DNA from: Tubulanus polymorphus | Taxonomy: Eukaryota; Nemertea; Palaeonemertea; Tubulaniformes; Tubulanidae | Assembly: GCF_964204645.1 (NCBI RefSeq) | Contig: NC_134029.1 | Coordinates: 3,605,001 to 3,669,000, forward strand | Direction: 5' to 3' | DNA: 64,000 bases | Shown here: positions 36,069 through 47,713 of the stretch, in pieces | Position numbering within the stretch: the stretch's first letter is position 1 | How the letters are laid out: the number at the start of each line of letters is the position of its first letter | Notes under the pieces: generated by a model | Database searches by the model: none | Seen by the model: only the letters and a program-made list of their open reading frames with translations | Told to the model about the DNA's origin: nothing | Made by a program: the position numbers and the translations under genes

Positions 36069-38077
36069 ATGGACGGGAAGTTGGGGCAGATCATGAAAAT
36101 GGTGTACGACGTTGAATCACCGACTAATGCTGATATCATAAACCACTATAACAACTGGACTGATACATATGAAGAGGTAACATTCTTTTCACATTCACGA
36201 TCGCCCGTGATTAACGCCTTCAATAATCTAGGATCAAGTTACACAGAACTGAAATCTGGACTGTGATACAAAACAACAAACAAAATGCATAATTTCATAA
36301 GTTTGCTAAAATCGTTTGAACGTTCAAATACCATACAAAAAATAAGTTATGCAGAAATGTTTTTCGAATCATCAATTTGCGAATTTTTTTTCGAGGCGCT
36401 TACTGGTCGTCAATCGTCGGAGCTTTAGAAAGACTCAAATTGTTACTATATAATACAGAATGTACACCATGTAATAAGAACAAGCCCACTTGGGACTTAA
36501 GTTGCATCCTTCCGTCCGTCCATCCGTCCGCCCGTCGTCCGTCCGTAGACAGAATCCAGTAATTGTGAGAAGTTTTGAAGACGCCTCAATGGATTGTCCT
36601 CATGAAACAGTATTTGGTTTATACATGTATCAAAAACTGGCCCGCAGAATCAAGATGCCTTGTCCACTGAAATCAGTACATTTTTCACATTGTTGAAGTT
36701 TTCATAAAAATTTTGAAGACGCTTCGATCAACTACTTGATCTTAATGTATATTTATATCCCCCAAGGGCCCTCAGCATAAGAAAATTTGGGTCGATCGGA
36801 CACAAGATGGCTGTCCAGTGACCTTTCTGTGCCCAAAAAGGAAATTTTTTTGGCCTGAATTCCGAGACCTATAGCCTCATAATGATTGCCATTTACCATT
36901 GAAAACTGTGATGGATATTCTTTGGGAAGGTATCGGGTTTTGCGATCAGTCGATTATCTTGATGTTTGATTATCATTAGCGCTGTTAAGGATACATCTCC
37001 TCACATGGAATTGGGGTCACCCAATTTTTATTGTCCTTGCCACGAGGAAGAGTTAAATATTGGCCTACAATATTTCCAACATTGTCTAATATAACACTTG
37101 AACTACAACCTTAAATCTAATAAAAAGAACCCAATAGTTTATCAAACCTGATAAAGGGCGGATTCATTATCAATCTTACCTAAGCCGTTAGTGAATATAC
37201 ATACATATTAAATACTTTGTATTTAGTCGAATGTGGGAATTATTTTTTTTTGTGAATTGTAGGAGATGGGACCGAAGAATTATCGTGGGCCATCAACTCT
37301 AGCAAAAACGATAGTAGAATACGTATCGGATAAAGACACGCGTATTCTGGACGTGGCTGCTGGCTCCGGGTTATTGGTCGTCGAAGTAAAACTGCATTCT
37401 CTCTCCATTGCGATTACGTCTATCTAACTTGAAAAAATATGATAGGTCTCTCTGCAGTTTATTTTCTGTATTTATGTTTCAATGATTTAGCTCAGGAAAT
37501 TGGGTTTTGCCGGATTGTTTGATGGGTTAGACCCCGCTGTAGAGTGGGGGAAAACTGTTATTGAGAAGAAACTGTATGAAAACTATTACCACTACTTCAT
37601 AAACCCCGATGAACCTTGCAGTCTAGCTGATGGTAGGTGAATGAGTCTCATTGAAATGAGTGGATTTTCTTGCTTTCGAACTAGGAACACGCGAGAATGT
37701 ATATTTCCTATTTCTAGAATTGTACGACCACGTAACGTGCTGTGGTGGAATAATCCCGGGCCATATTCCCTTTAAAGGAATTCGTGAAATGTTGCGGCTA
37801 TGTAAAAGAGGTAAACAAAAAGTGGGTGCTAAGACGAGAAAGATCATAATGCGTGAGGGCGTATTTAAAGTTTACTACATTTTTCTACTTTTCAGGTGGT
37901 TATGTGTTTATAGTTATGAAACATAGTTACATCCAGCCGGACGGCCAGTTCCCCGGATTTGATGTCTATTTGAAAAGTCTCGTTGATTCTGGTGTCTGTG
38001 ATCTCGTAGAAAGATCCGTATTCGATCGATATCTTTTTGAAGATCTCGGAATTGTGTTTGTCCTGAAAAAGAAGTAA
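36069..38077 (+). CDS. METTL27-like methyltransferase, array copy 2
   Basis: Exons 36069-36176, 37263-37385, 37491-37632, 37718-37810 and 37896-38077 sum to 648 nt, 215 aa. Same architecture and intron phases as copy 1: YNNWTDTYEE, ILDVAAGSGLLVVE, FDGLDPAVEW, CCGGIIPGHIPFKG, GGYVFIVMKHSYIQPDG. It keeps the SAM-binding Gly-rich loop and the motif II acidic residue, so should bind cofactor. The first intron is long (1086 bp) and contains a CCGT-rich microsatellite and an interspersed repeat. AATAAA at 38158. The last exon carries a 170-codon antisense open frame, which is a shadow. Confidence 0.92.
36478..36910 (+). repeat. Interspersed repeat with CCGT microsatellite in intron 1 of array copy 2
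   Basis: The stretch opens with CCACTTGGGACTTAAGTTGC and a (CCGT)-type run at about 36509-36545, then reads GAAGACGCCTCAATGGATTG and TGGGTCGATCGGACACAAGA. The repeated TTTTGAAGACGC segments at about 36572 and 36711 suggest internal repetition. I judge it an interspersed noncoding repeat from its composition; no terminal structure was found. Confidence 0.35.
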
Positions 38078-38859
38078 ACATGTTATCCAATACATGTCAA
38101 TTTCTATATTTAGGTGGAAATAATAACCCTCAGATTCGGTAGAACCTCTTGAATCAGAATAAAAGTGTACATGTGCATATATATGTATATGTGAAAATTT
38201 CGTATCTTGCATTTTCATCCTTCTGATCCTAATGATTTTCTTCGGCCTATGTGACCTAAATATTCTATTCTTTATGTCTTGCTTTACGTGGCAAAAAGCA
38301 AACGAAAACACGAACGCGTGTACTCTTAAACCGTACGAAGCACGATGAATGAAAACCCGTTCTATATACCAAAGCCGTTTAGACCTTTTCTTCGCTAGGA
38401 ACATTTTTCATAAATCGATTATATGAGAATTGTATTTATGTCAATACAGCAAGTTCTGTATAAGCATGTATTCCGATTCCGATTCCGGACCGGGTTAAGT
38501 CAAGCGTTGTTCGGTTGCAGTATTTCGAAGTATAACGGTAGACAGTTGGGTATTCTTCATTACCCCTCGGCTCTGTCCTTACAATACTTATCAATATCAA
38601 CTAAAACCTAAGCTTACGTGAGAATCTTGCTTAACATATATTTATCCCGGGCAACCAGCTGGTGCAAAAAACCTGTGTCGAGGGTATACAATGAAATAAA
38701 TGCGACCCGGTTCACTTAATTGCTGCCTGTTCCTGCAGTAGTAAGAACCCCAGTTTTAGCGCTCTCTGGCTCGGTATAATCTCCACTCTGTTCGTCAAAA
38801 TTGACCATTCGAAGGGGAGGTGAAAAACCGCTTTGTCCGTATCATACTCGATATTCGAA

Positions 38860-41301
38860 ATGAGCTTACAGTCGGAAACGGTGGATAATTATGAGGTGTT
38901 GTTGAAATCGCCATCGCCTCTGGATGTGGTCGACTTTTACAACAAATGGACCGGTTATGACGAGGTACGTACTACAATTTATTCTGAGGAATTATTGATT
39001 GACCAGAGCATCGTTATCGAAAATAGATGTCTTTTACCTATGCTACCACACCTAAGACCAAATTCAAATTAAGTAATGCCTACCACCATTAAGTGTTTCA
39101 GGGGCGTGGCCAGCCAGTCTTTCTGTATTTTCACGAGCCCAGCCGCGGCAGATAAAGCTAGCTGATAACCGCCCTTAATGTTAAATAACAATCAATGGTC
39201 CTGACGTAGCCCCCTAGTGATATTATTACTATAATCATTATTGTTAAATATGTATAGTATCAATAACTCATTCAGAGTATCTCCCCTTATGGTACAGGCG
39301 CGGCTTAAAGATGTCCTTCTCTACATATGTATGCATTATGTTCGTGTGTTAGTTAGAACTAAAAGTATCATAGTTATGATTATCAATGACGTCGGGAACA
39401 AGACTTCCAGTTCATAGACGGTCAAACGTGTAAAAAGTTACCATTTTCAATGCATTATTCATGATGTTTTAAGAAACTACTATTCAAGTATTCGAAACAA
39501 ATATACTACTTACAAATATACTTTTTATCTTGCAAGATATATATCATTCGTTCGTTCGTTCGTTCGTTCGTTCGTTCGTTCGTTCGTTCGTTCGTTCGTT
39601 CGTTCGTTCGTTCGTTCGTTCGTTCGTTCGTTCGTTCGTTCGTTCGTTCGTTCGTTCGTTCGTTCGTTCGTTCGTTCGTTCGTTCGTTCGTTCGTTCGTT
39701 CGTTCGTTCGTTCGTTCGTTCGTTCGTTCGTTCGTTCGTTCGTTCATTCGTGCGGCGTTAAATGGTCTGGGCATGGCGAAACCCGTATGTTACGCATAAG
39801 CATTGTGTGAACGAGAAATGAATTTTTAACACGAAGGGAGAATTTCTCTCTGTAAATCATACCCGGTATTAAAATTTTGCGTGGAGTACTGCAGTTTTTT
39901 TTTTCAAACACACCGTTCCGATATGGAACTATTCTATTCAGTCGTGAGTATTGAGAAAGCAAAACATGTACCCTATCTATTGTATACTTGTCACACAGCT
40001 TAGCAGTGAAATGAAAAAAATACACAAATGGTGTCCATCCTACCTATTCGATAAACTATGATGGTTCACTTTTTTCGAATATCTTTTGTGATCGAATGAA
40101 ATAAAGTATTTTTGAATTTGAAAAGGCTACCCTAAGCGTCACGCGTGACTACGACTGTATCAACGATGCACCAACTGAATCGAAAAGTGAAAATTTGCTG
40201 TAATGATCAACATCTTATTGCAAATTAGCGTAATGAGCTATACGACTAACGAGTGAGGGAAACACCCCTCCAAAGTCATGGAATAGTGTGGGCTATTTGA
40301 TAAATTACACCCTACTCGACATTGAAATGCAATAACATATGATTCTGTATTGTAGGATGTAAGTACTGTGCACTATCGTGGACCGCCCGTACTGGCAACA
40401 ACGATTCTAAAATATGTATCTGATAAAATCGTGCATATTCTCGACGTGGCTGCTGGATCCGGCTTCTTAGCTTTAGAGGTATAAATGATAGTTCGTGTTC
40501 TCCAGAATAACACGTTATCAGTAAAAATTAAAATGTATATATACGTAATATTCGACAGTTAGAAAAGCTTGGTTATAAGGGATCGATGGATGGATTGGAT
40601 CCCGCGACAGAGTTTGCAAAACAAGCCATTGAAACTGGGCGGTATAAAGACTTCTACTACGATTTCATCACTGAGGAACCATGTAGTATAGCCGAAGGTG
40701 AATATCGTCAATGGGTTGGGTAACTCCTGGATGATCTTACGCATAGATTATTAAATGTTATTCGTATACATTTTCTAGGTTCTTTTGATCACGTGGCCTG
40801 TTGTGGTGGACTGATCCCCGGTCATATCCACTTTACCGGAATCCGTGAACTGTTGCGGTTATGTAAAAAAGGTTTGAACTATTTTTAGTTGCAAATCGTT
40901 GGAATTCGATCCTCAAACTGATTTTGAATTCAAATCTATCTCATTTATCGTCATTAGTGACCTGTTTATAATAACATAAAACCGATGAATATTTATTTTT
41001 ACATATTTTTACATATTTTTACATATGAGTATAATAATTAGATAAGTTGGCCTACATCAATATTTCATAGATTTTTCTCAGTGGAAGATTTGTAAATTAG
41101 GATTTTTTACTTCTTGCAGGCGGTTATGTATTCATTGCCATGCGACACGATTTCATAAACGAGGGAGAACAGCTGTCTGGACTTGACGATTATGTGAAAG
41201 AACTAATCAGCTCCGGGATCTGTAACATTGTTGAACGGTTTGCGTTCGAACGATATTTTTATGAAAATGAAGGACTCGTTATAGTTTTGAAAAAAAACTA
41301 G
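38860..41301 (+). CDS. METTL27-like methyltransferase, array copy 3
   Basis: Exons 38860-38964, 40356-40478, 40559-40697, 40779-40871 and 41120-41301 sum to 642 nt, 213 aa. Landmarks: YNKWTGYDE (one residue shorter than copies 1 and 2), ILDVAAGSGFLALE, MDGLDPATEFA, CCGGLIPGHIHFTG, GGYVFIAMRHDF. Near-identical to copy 5 of the array. The first intron is 1391 bp and holds a 49-unit TTCG tract absent from the copy-5 intron. AATAAA at 41817. Confidence 0.92.
39547..39750. repeat. (TTCG)n microsatellite
   Basis: 49 perfect TTCG units run from 39547 to 39742, followed by TTCA and TTCG. The tract is open in several frames on both strands (SFVR and NERT repeats); those frames are artefacts. It sits in intron 1 of methyltransferase array copy 3. 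Confidence 0.97.
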
Positions 41302-42136
41302 ATGTGAGAAATATTTCAATGAATTATGGCAATTTCGTATTTATATTTTCTTTGATCTACACTCGTTGTTAGTCGGTCAAATCGGTGAATTCTATCAAAA
41401 TCTAAATGGCTAAACTTTCAGTTTCCCAAATTCTCAGCTCGGTATCCGGCCAACTCGTTGGGATATTTACATTCCCAACGCTATACCGAGTATGGCGGAG
41501 TCTACTGGATCTTGCTGCTTATATTCTGAAAACAATTTGTTAAGAAGTAATTATATTTTTATTCATGTATTAAGTTTTAGCTCGATACCTATTCATCTGT
41601 TATTTATTGATACAAATATTTTATCTCTTTAAAACTCTCGATCGTTCGTTTTTGAATACACGTATATCATATAATTATCATGTTTATTGTCGGAAGAACC
41701 AGTATCCTTTATTCCTTATCTCTGACTTCGCTTCGTTTTGAATGGACTCTGTTGGTTCCATTTTGTTCGTCTCAGGTGACTGTGCTGTAATCTAGTTCAC
41801 CGTATTTCAATTTATCAATAAAATAGCGTTATCTTTACAAATTCTCTATTTAGCGAGTTGTAGGTATTTCATTTGCTTTCATTCTGTTGGATCCAAGTTA
41901 AGGAATATGATATTTATACCAAGTGACCCATGAAATTTTCGATTATAAAAGATTCAACTTTTGATAAATGTTTCTGCATGAGAAACAATTGAACTTATGG
42001 CCGCCATATCGAGATATATCATCTGACACTATTATTCATTGATTTATCCGGCCTCGAAGACACGACATCAGTTTGAAATATCTTTTGTGAAGTAAGAATT
42101 TCGTAATCACTGAAAAAGGTTTATATGTGCATAATG

Positions 42137-42475
42137 CAACCTCCCCCGGCAGGGATTCGAACCTGATGGCATCGAGATTGCCACGGTACGAAACCCTGCC
42201 ATAATCGACCGTGTGCGCAGATACATGCGCAGTTCAGATGATGTGATTTTTAGCCAATCAGAAATCCCGTTTTATTTTAGCCCGGGTTTTCCCATTTATA
42301 GTTCTTCCTTGAAATTTGCCTCAACGATTATACAACGAGCAATCTGATTGGTGCCGCCAGTTTTCGTTCGGAAAGCTGCGCATGTACCTGCGCACCCGGT
42401 CTACTGTGGCAGGGGTTCGTGCCGTGGCTGAGTGTAGCGATGCCATCAGGTTCGAGTCCCTGCAGAGGGAGGATG
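42137..42475. mobile_element. Foldback element with tRNA-like arms and 8-bp target duplication
   Basis: Inverted arms of about 135 bp enclose a short core. The left end reads CAACCTCCCCCGGCAGGGAT and the right end mirrors it as CCCTGCAGAGGGAGGATG. Inner matches include GCGCAGATACATGCGCAG and CTGCGCATGTACCTGCGC. An exact 8-bp direct repeat GCATAATG flanks it at 42129-42136 and 42476-42483. The right arm carries TGGCTGAGTGT (A-box-like) and GGTTCGAGTCC (perfect B box), as in tRNA genes, and the left arm carries their mirror. No protein-coding capacity. Confidence 0.8.
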
Positions 42476-42832
42476 GCATAATGGGGCTAGTTTTCATACT
42501 TCAAGAGGAAATAGATTTAGATTTAGTTTTCAATGTAATTTTTATTAGGTTGAGGAGATTCCATCGACAAAGCTAAAAGTATCCCTGAATGATTGTTGTT
42601 ACGGCAGTTAAATGAGTATCAAACAACCCCGAAAATTGCCGTAAACGATGTAATACGCTTGGTTTCTACAGAGACTTTTAGATTCCCATCTATAATGCAA
42701 ATGGACAGAATAGTGACGTAATACACTCAAACGTCCCGCGTTATTGGGAAAACGTGTGACAAGAACTCTCAACTCATCCAAGTCAAATATGTTATTGAAT
42801 TCTTAACTCAAACGATTTATTTCCGCGAAAAA

Positions 42833-43037
42833 AATGGGATTCAAATTGACGACTATCGAAAAAACATAGAATTCAATAAAAAACCGAGTTTTCATCTAAT
42901 TTTATGATTTTTCACTCATCCAAACAATACTTATCTTTGGAATGGGATTCAAATTGACGACTATCGAAAAAAACATAGAATTCAATAAAAAACCGAGTTT
43001 TCATCTAATTTTATGATTTTTCACTCATCCAAACAAT
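42833..43037. repeat. Tandem duplication, period 108 bp
   Basis: AATGGGATTCAAATTGACGA begins both copies, at 42833 and 42941; they are nearly identical, differing by one extra A in a homopolymer. The second copy ends at about 43037. Noncoding and between methyltransferase copy 3 and the pseudogene. Confidence 0.9.
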
Positions 43038-43684
43038 TAGAAAAAAAAATAATCATGTCCCCAGGGCGCTTCCGTAATTTACACCATGTAATAAAAACAA
43101 TGTTTTTTTCTTTTTCATGCAGCACCGATTTACACGGCCACTAGCCTATGCATACGCGTAGCAGTGTAGTGCAGCGTCCGGTCCCCCACCTACTAGATTT
43201 TCCGATCAAAATTAGACTGCCAGAGGCTGAAACGCAAAAATCGCGTTTATTACAGACGTGTGTGTACGCAGTGGGTTATTGCAACTCGAAATGTATACCT
43301 GTTTATCTGGTAAATGGCGAAGACGCCTGGTCTTGACCAAACAAATCGACCTTTCGCAGAAAACTAACCCTTGTTTTCCGTACTGACGGTTGGCGATAAC
43401 TTCGGCAACGAAATTGCTAAATAAAAATTAATTGAATTTCGATTGATAAATTCTGGACTTTCAGGGGCCGGTCTGCGGCGCTTAGCTAATTACACATCGT
43501 ATCACAATAAAGGACTCGAACAGCATGTATTCAACCTTTAATCCAATCGACACAACTGAATCCAATACTTTTGAACAATACCTATAATTCCTATGAACCT
43601 GACCTAACCACAAACTCCGAGTGCATAGAATTCTAAAACTTTTTTTGCTTTTTAAGAGCCTATTTCGTCAAAAATAGCTGATGG

Positions 43685-44175
43685 GCTTACAATCAAACTT
43701 ATCTAAGCCGTCAGTGAATATAGATACATATTACATCCTTTGCTTATCCGAATATTTGCGGAAAATAGAATTGTTTAAACTAATGCTCACAAAAAATTAT
43801 TGTGGACCATCAACTCTAGCAAAAACCATAGCAAAATAAGTATTCTGGACGTGGCCACTGGCTCTGAGATATTGGTCGTCGAAGTAAAACTACATTCTCT
43901 TGTCATTGCGATTGCGTCTATCTAACATGAACAAAAATATTACATCTAGTTTTATTTTTCCTAATTCAGTTCAGGAAATTGGGTTTTGCGGGATTGTTTG
44001 ATGGGTTAGACCCCGCTGTAGAATGGGGCAAAAGGTGATTGAGAAGAAACTGTATGAAAACTATTACCTCTATTTCAAACCCCAATGAACCTTGTATTCT
44101 AACTGATGGGATGTATGCCCTTTTAAAAAATGAGTGGATTCTCTCGCTTTCGAACTCGGAACATGTATTGATGTG
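43685..44175 (+). pseudogene. METTL27-like pseudogene, array position 4
   Basis: Relic of array copy 2. Remnants of exon 2 (about 43796-43883, GGACCATCAACTCTAGCAAA, an internal deletion and an in-frame TAA, then CTGGACGTGGCCACTGGCTC) and exon 3 (about 43978-44106, GATTGTTTGATGGGTTAGAC with frameshifting deletions) are recognisable. Exon 1 is absent, and exons 4 and 5 are deleted: sequence resembling intron 3 of copy 2 passes near 44170 directly into sequence resembling the 3' flank of copy 2. It cannot encode a methyltransferase. Confidence 0.85.
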
Positions 44176-44789
44176 TGATTTTCTTCGAGCTCTGTGGCCT
44201 TAATATTCTCTTCGATTTTTACCCTGCAAAACTAGTAGGTTTGTACTATTTACCTGTACGAAGCACAATGAAAATGAAAACCTGTTCTCTACCAAAGCCG
44301 TCGAGACCTATTCTTCGCTGAAAAAAAATGAGAATTGTACATATAAGATTTGTATCTATGTCAATCCAAAAAGTTTTGTATAAACATGTACAAAGCTTGT
44401 ATTTAATACGTTACGATTCAAGACCGGGTCAAGTCAATTGGTTGTTCGGTTGCAGTATTTCCAAGTAACGATGGACAGTGCAGTATTCTTTCCTACCACT
44501 CTGCTCGTTCATCCTTCAATACTTATCAATGACAACTAAAACGTAGGCATAAACGAGAATCCTGCTTAACATATATTTATCCCGGGCAATCAGCTGGTGC
44601 AAAACCTGTGTCGAGGGTATAATGAAATAAATGCGACCCGGTTCACTTATTTGCTGTCTGTTCCTGCAGTAGTAAGAACCCCAGTTTTAGCGCTCTCTGG
44701 CCCGGCATAATCTCCACTCCGTTCGTCAAAATTGACTATTCTAAGGGGAGGTGAAAAAAGCTTTGTCCGTATCATACTCGATATTCGAA

Positions 44790-46312
44790 ATGAGCTTACA
44801 GTCGGAAACGGTGGATAATTATGAGGTGTTGTTGAAATCACCTTCGCCTCTGGATGTGGTCGACTTTTACAACAAATGGACCGGTTATGACGAGGTACGT
44901 ACATGACGAAAATTCTACAATCAATTCTAGTGGAGTCTAATGATAATTAAAAAAAATCCCCCATCTGGATCGTAATCTCAAACTCTAGCGATTAAACATC
45001 AGTCGTCAAGAAAGATATTAAAAGAATTCGAACGCAGGCCTAAGTTGGGAATATGGATTTTACGACGATATTCTAAGATTAATCGAATTCGCAATTTTTC
45101 TGAAACGCGATAGAAATATGCGGTCCTTGCTTTATCATCGTCGCTGCTGTCAATTTTTGCGTTCGAAAAACCTGAGAATGACGAGCAAAAATCTGTTTTT
45201 CATTTCTTTTGATGCAAAAATCAAGTTTATCAAGCTAGGGACTGAAGAGCTGATTGATATTCGATCAAAACTTATGTTTCGAAAGAGAGCGAAAATTATC
45301 GCAAAGATCGTTATTTGGAAAGTTACACCCGACTCGATATTGAAATAGAATAACATATGATTCTGTATTGTAGGATCTAAGTCCCGTGCACTATCGTGGA
45401 CCGCCCGTGCTGGCAACAACGATTCTAAAATATGTATCCGATAAAATCGTGCATATACTCGACGTGGCTGCTGGATCCGGCTTCTTAGCTTTAGAGGTAT
45501 AAATGATAGTTCGTGTTCTCCAGAGTAACACATTTCTATGTTATCAGTAAAAATTGAAATGTATATACGTAATATTCGACAGTTAGAAAAGCTTGGTTAT
45601 AAGGGATCGATGGATGGATTGGATCCCGCGACAGAGTTTGCAAAACAAGCCATTGAAACTGGACGGTATAAAGACTTCTACTACGATTTCATCACTGAGA
45701 AACCATGTAGTATAGCCGAAGGTGAATATCGTCAATGGGTTGGGTAACTTCTGGATGATCTTACGCATAGATTATTAAATGTTATTCGTATTCATTTTCT
45801 AGGTTCCTTTGATCACGTGGCCTGTTGCGGTGGACTGATCCCCGGTCATATCCACTTTACCGGAATCCGTGAAATGTTGCGGTTATGTAAAAAAGGTTTG
45901 AACTATTTTTAGGTTTTCGGTTGCAAATTGTTGGAATTCGATCCTCAAACTGATTTTGAATTCAAATCTATCTCAATTATCGTCATTAGTGACCTGTTTA
46001 TAATGACATTAAACCGATGAATATCTATTTTTACATATTTTTACATATTTTTACATATGAGTATAATTAGATAAGTTAATTAGATAAGTTGGCCTACATC
46101 AATATTTCATAGATTTTTTACTTCTTGCAGGCGGTTATGTATTCATTGCCATGCGACACGATTTCATAAACGAGGGAGAACAGCTGTCTGGACTTGACGA
46201 TTATGTGAAAGATCTAATCAGCTCCGGGATCTGTAACATTGTTGAACGGTTTGTGTTCGAACGATATTTCTATGAAAATGAAGGACTCGTTATAGTTTTG
46301 AAAAAGAACTAG
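44790..46312 (+). CDS. METTL27-like methyltransferase, array copy 5
   Basis: Exons 44790-44894, 45374-45496, 45583-45721, 45803-45895 and 46131-46312 sum to 642 nt, 213 aa, matching copy 3 exon by exon. The first exon differs from copy 3 at two nucleotides only. Replacements include SPVHYRG for STVHYRG, TEKPCS for TEEPCS, IREMLRL for IRELLRL and FVFERYFYEN for FAFERYFYEN. All cofactor-binding motifs are intact (ILDVAAGSGFLALE). The promoter-proximal 220 bp is duplicated too, so expression may be similar. AATAAA at 47042. Confidence 0.92.
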
Positions 46313-47713
46313 ACGAGAGAAATATTTCAGTAGATAATAAGTATATTTTTCATGATATAAAATATCATTGTATGTGAATAGAGTAGACTCTTATAGTCTT
46401 GAAAAAGTGCGAGAAATATTTTGATAAATTTTGGAATTACGTATGTGTATATTTTCCATGACCTAGACTCCTCGTTTATCGATCAAATCGGTGAATTCTA
46501 CCAATATCTAAATGTAAAACTTTCAATTTCCCCAATTCTCAGCTCGTTATCCGGCCAACTCGTTGAAATATTTACACTACCAACGCCATACCGAGTATGT
46601 CTACTGTATGTTTATGGAAACTGCTTATAGTCTGATTTCAATTTGTTAAGAATGAATTATTTTCATTCATGTATCAAGTTTTAACTTACCTATTAATCTA
46701 TTATTTATTGATATAAATATTTTATCTACTCTTTTGGAGTACATGTATATGGTTGATATAATTATCATGTTTATTGTCGGCAGGACCACGGTATAAGTAC
46801 ATGACGGTGGCCTCTGGTGATAGGATTAAACTTCGTGTCATTCTAATTCGACAGTTAACCTCGCCTAACGCGGCAAACCTTTGGACCTTTGACTAATTTG
46901 GACAAAAACGAAATCATTTTCTGACTTCCAAACGTATCTTTCTTAATTAACTTGGACTTTGTTTCGCTCAAACCAATTGTGTCGGTCCCAGTCTGTCCCA
47001 GTTCGGCGTCTGTGTTGAAGTTCGCTGTACTTCAATTTATCAATAAAATATCATAATCAAATTCTCTATTTAGCGAGTTGTAGGTATTTCATTTGCTTTT
47101 ATTTTATTCAATCAACTTACGATATATCAGAGATATCATTAAAATATGATATACCAGAGTGAACCATGAAATTGACCACTTTGAATTTTTCGATTTTAAA
47201 AGATTCGACGCTTGTTTCCAGACGAGAAACAATTGAACTTATCTCCACCATATCGAGATATATCATCTGACACATAAAATGACAATTTATTGATTTATCC
47301 GGCTTCGAAGACATGAAATCAGTTTGAAACGATTTTTCTTAACTTCTGATTTCGTAATCACTTTGTAAAAGGTCTATTTGCTAGACTGAGAAAAAAACAA
47401 AATATTTCGACCCGTCCTGACCTGACCAGACAACCATGATTACACCATGATGATCAGGTCCTTACCAATGTATTGTATTACGTGGACATTGATCTTGTAA
47501 GGTAGTCATTATTTTCCACCACCCATGAGACGGCAGACAAATTCTCGAAACCCTAGAACATGTGACTGACGTAATCTTAAAATAATCAGATCGAAGTTTG
47601 CCATAGTTCGATAAGCCGCCTGTATATAAGCTACGTATTTTTGAATAATTCATAATTGTCACGATCTAGTCTCATTCTGGTTGCTTATTTGCTTTCGAAA
47701 CATTTCATCAACG

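Larger units (their letters stand above)
37140..42110. repeat. Source block of a segmental duplication
   Basis: This segment, from within intron 1 of array copy 2 through copy 3 and its downstream flank, matches 43685-47375. Shared landmarks outside exons include ATATTTATCCCGGGCAACCA with the following promoter region of copy 3 (38640-38820 against 44570-44757), the intron strings near 40980 and 46025, and TTTAGCGAGTTGTAGGTATT at about 41850 and 47070. Confidence 0.85.
43685..47375. repeat. Derived block of the segmental duplication
   Basis: Copy of 37140-42110, shortened by deletions in the pseudogene and by the lack of about 0.9 kb present in the first intron of copy 3. It carries the pseudogene and the intact array copy 5. 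Confidence 0.85.

Noticed and set aside
37892-38404. 170-codon minus-strand open frame
   Set aside because: Antisense shadow of the last exon of methyltransferase copy 2.
39530-39799. SFVR and NERT repeat proteins on both strands
   Set aside because: Produced by the TTCG microsatellite; not genes.
45150-45533. 127-codon minus-strand open frame
   Set aside because: Antisense shadow over exon 2 of methyltransferase copy 5.
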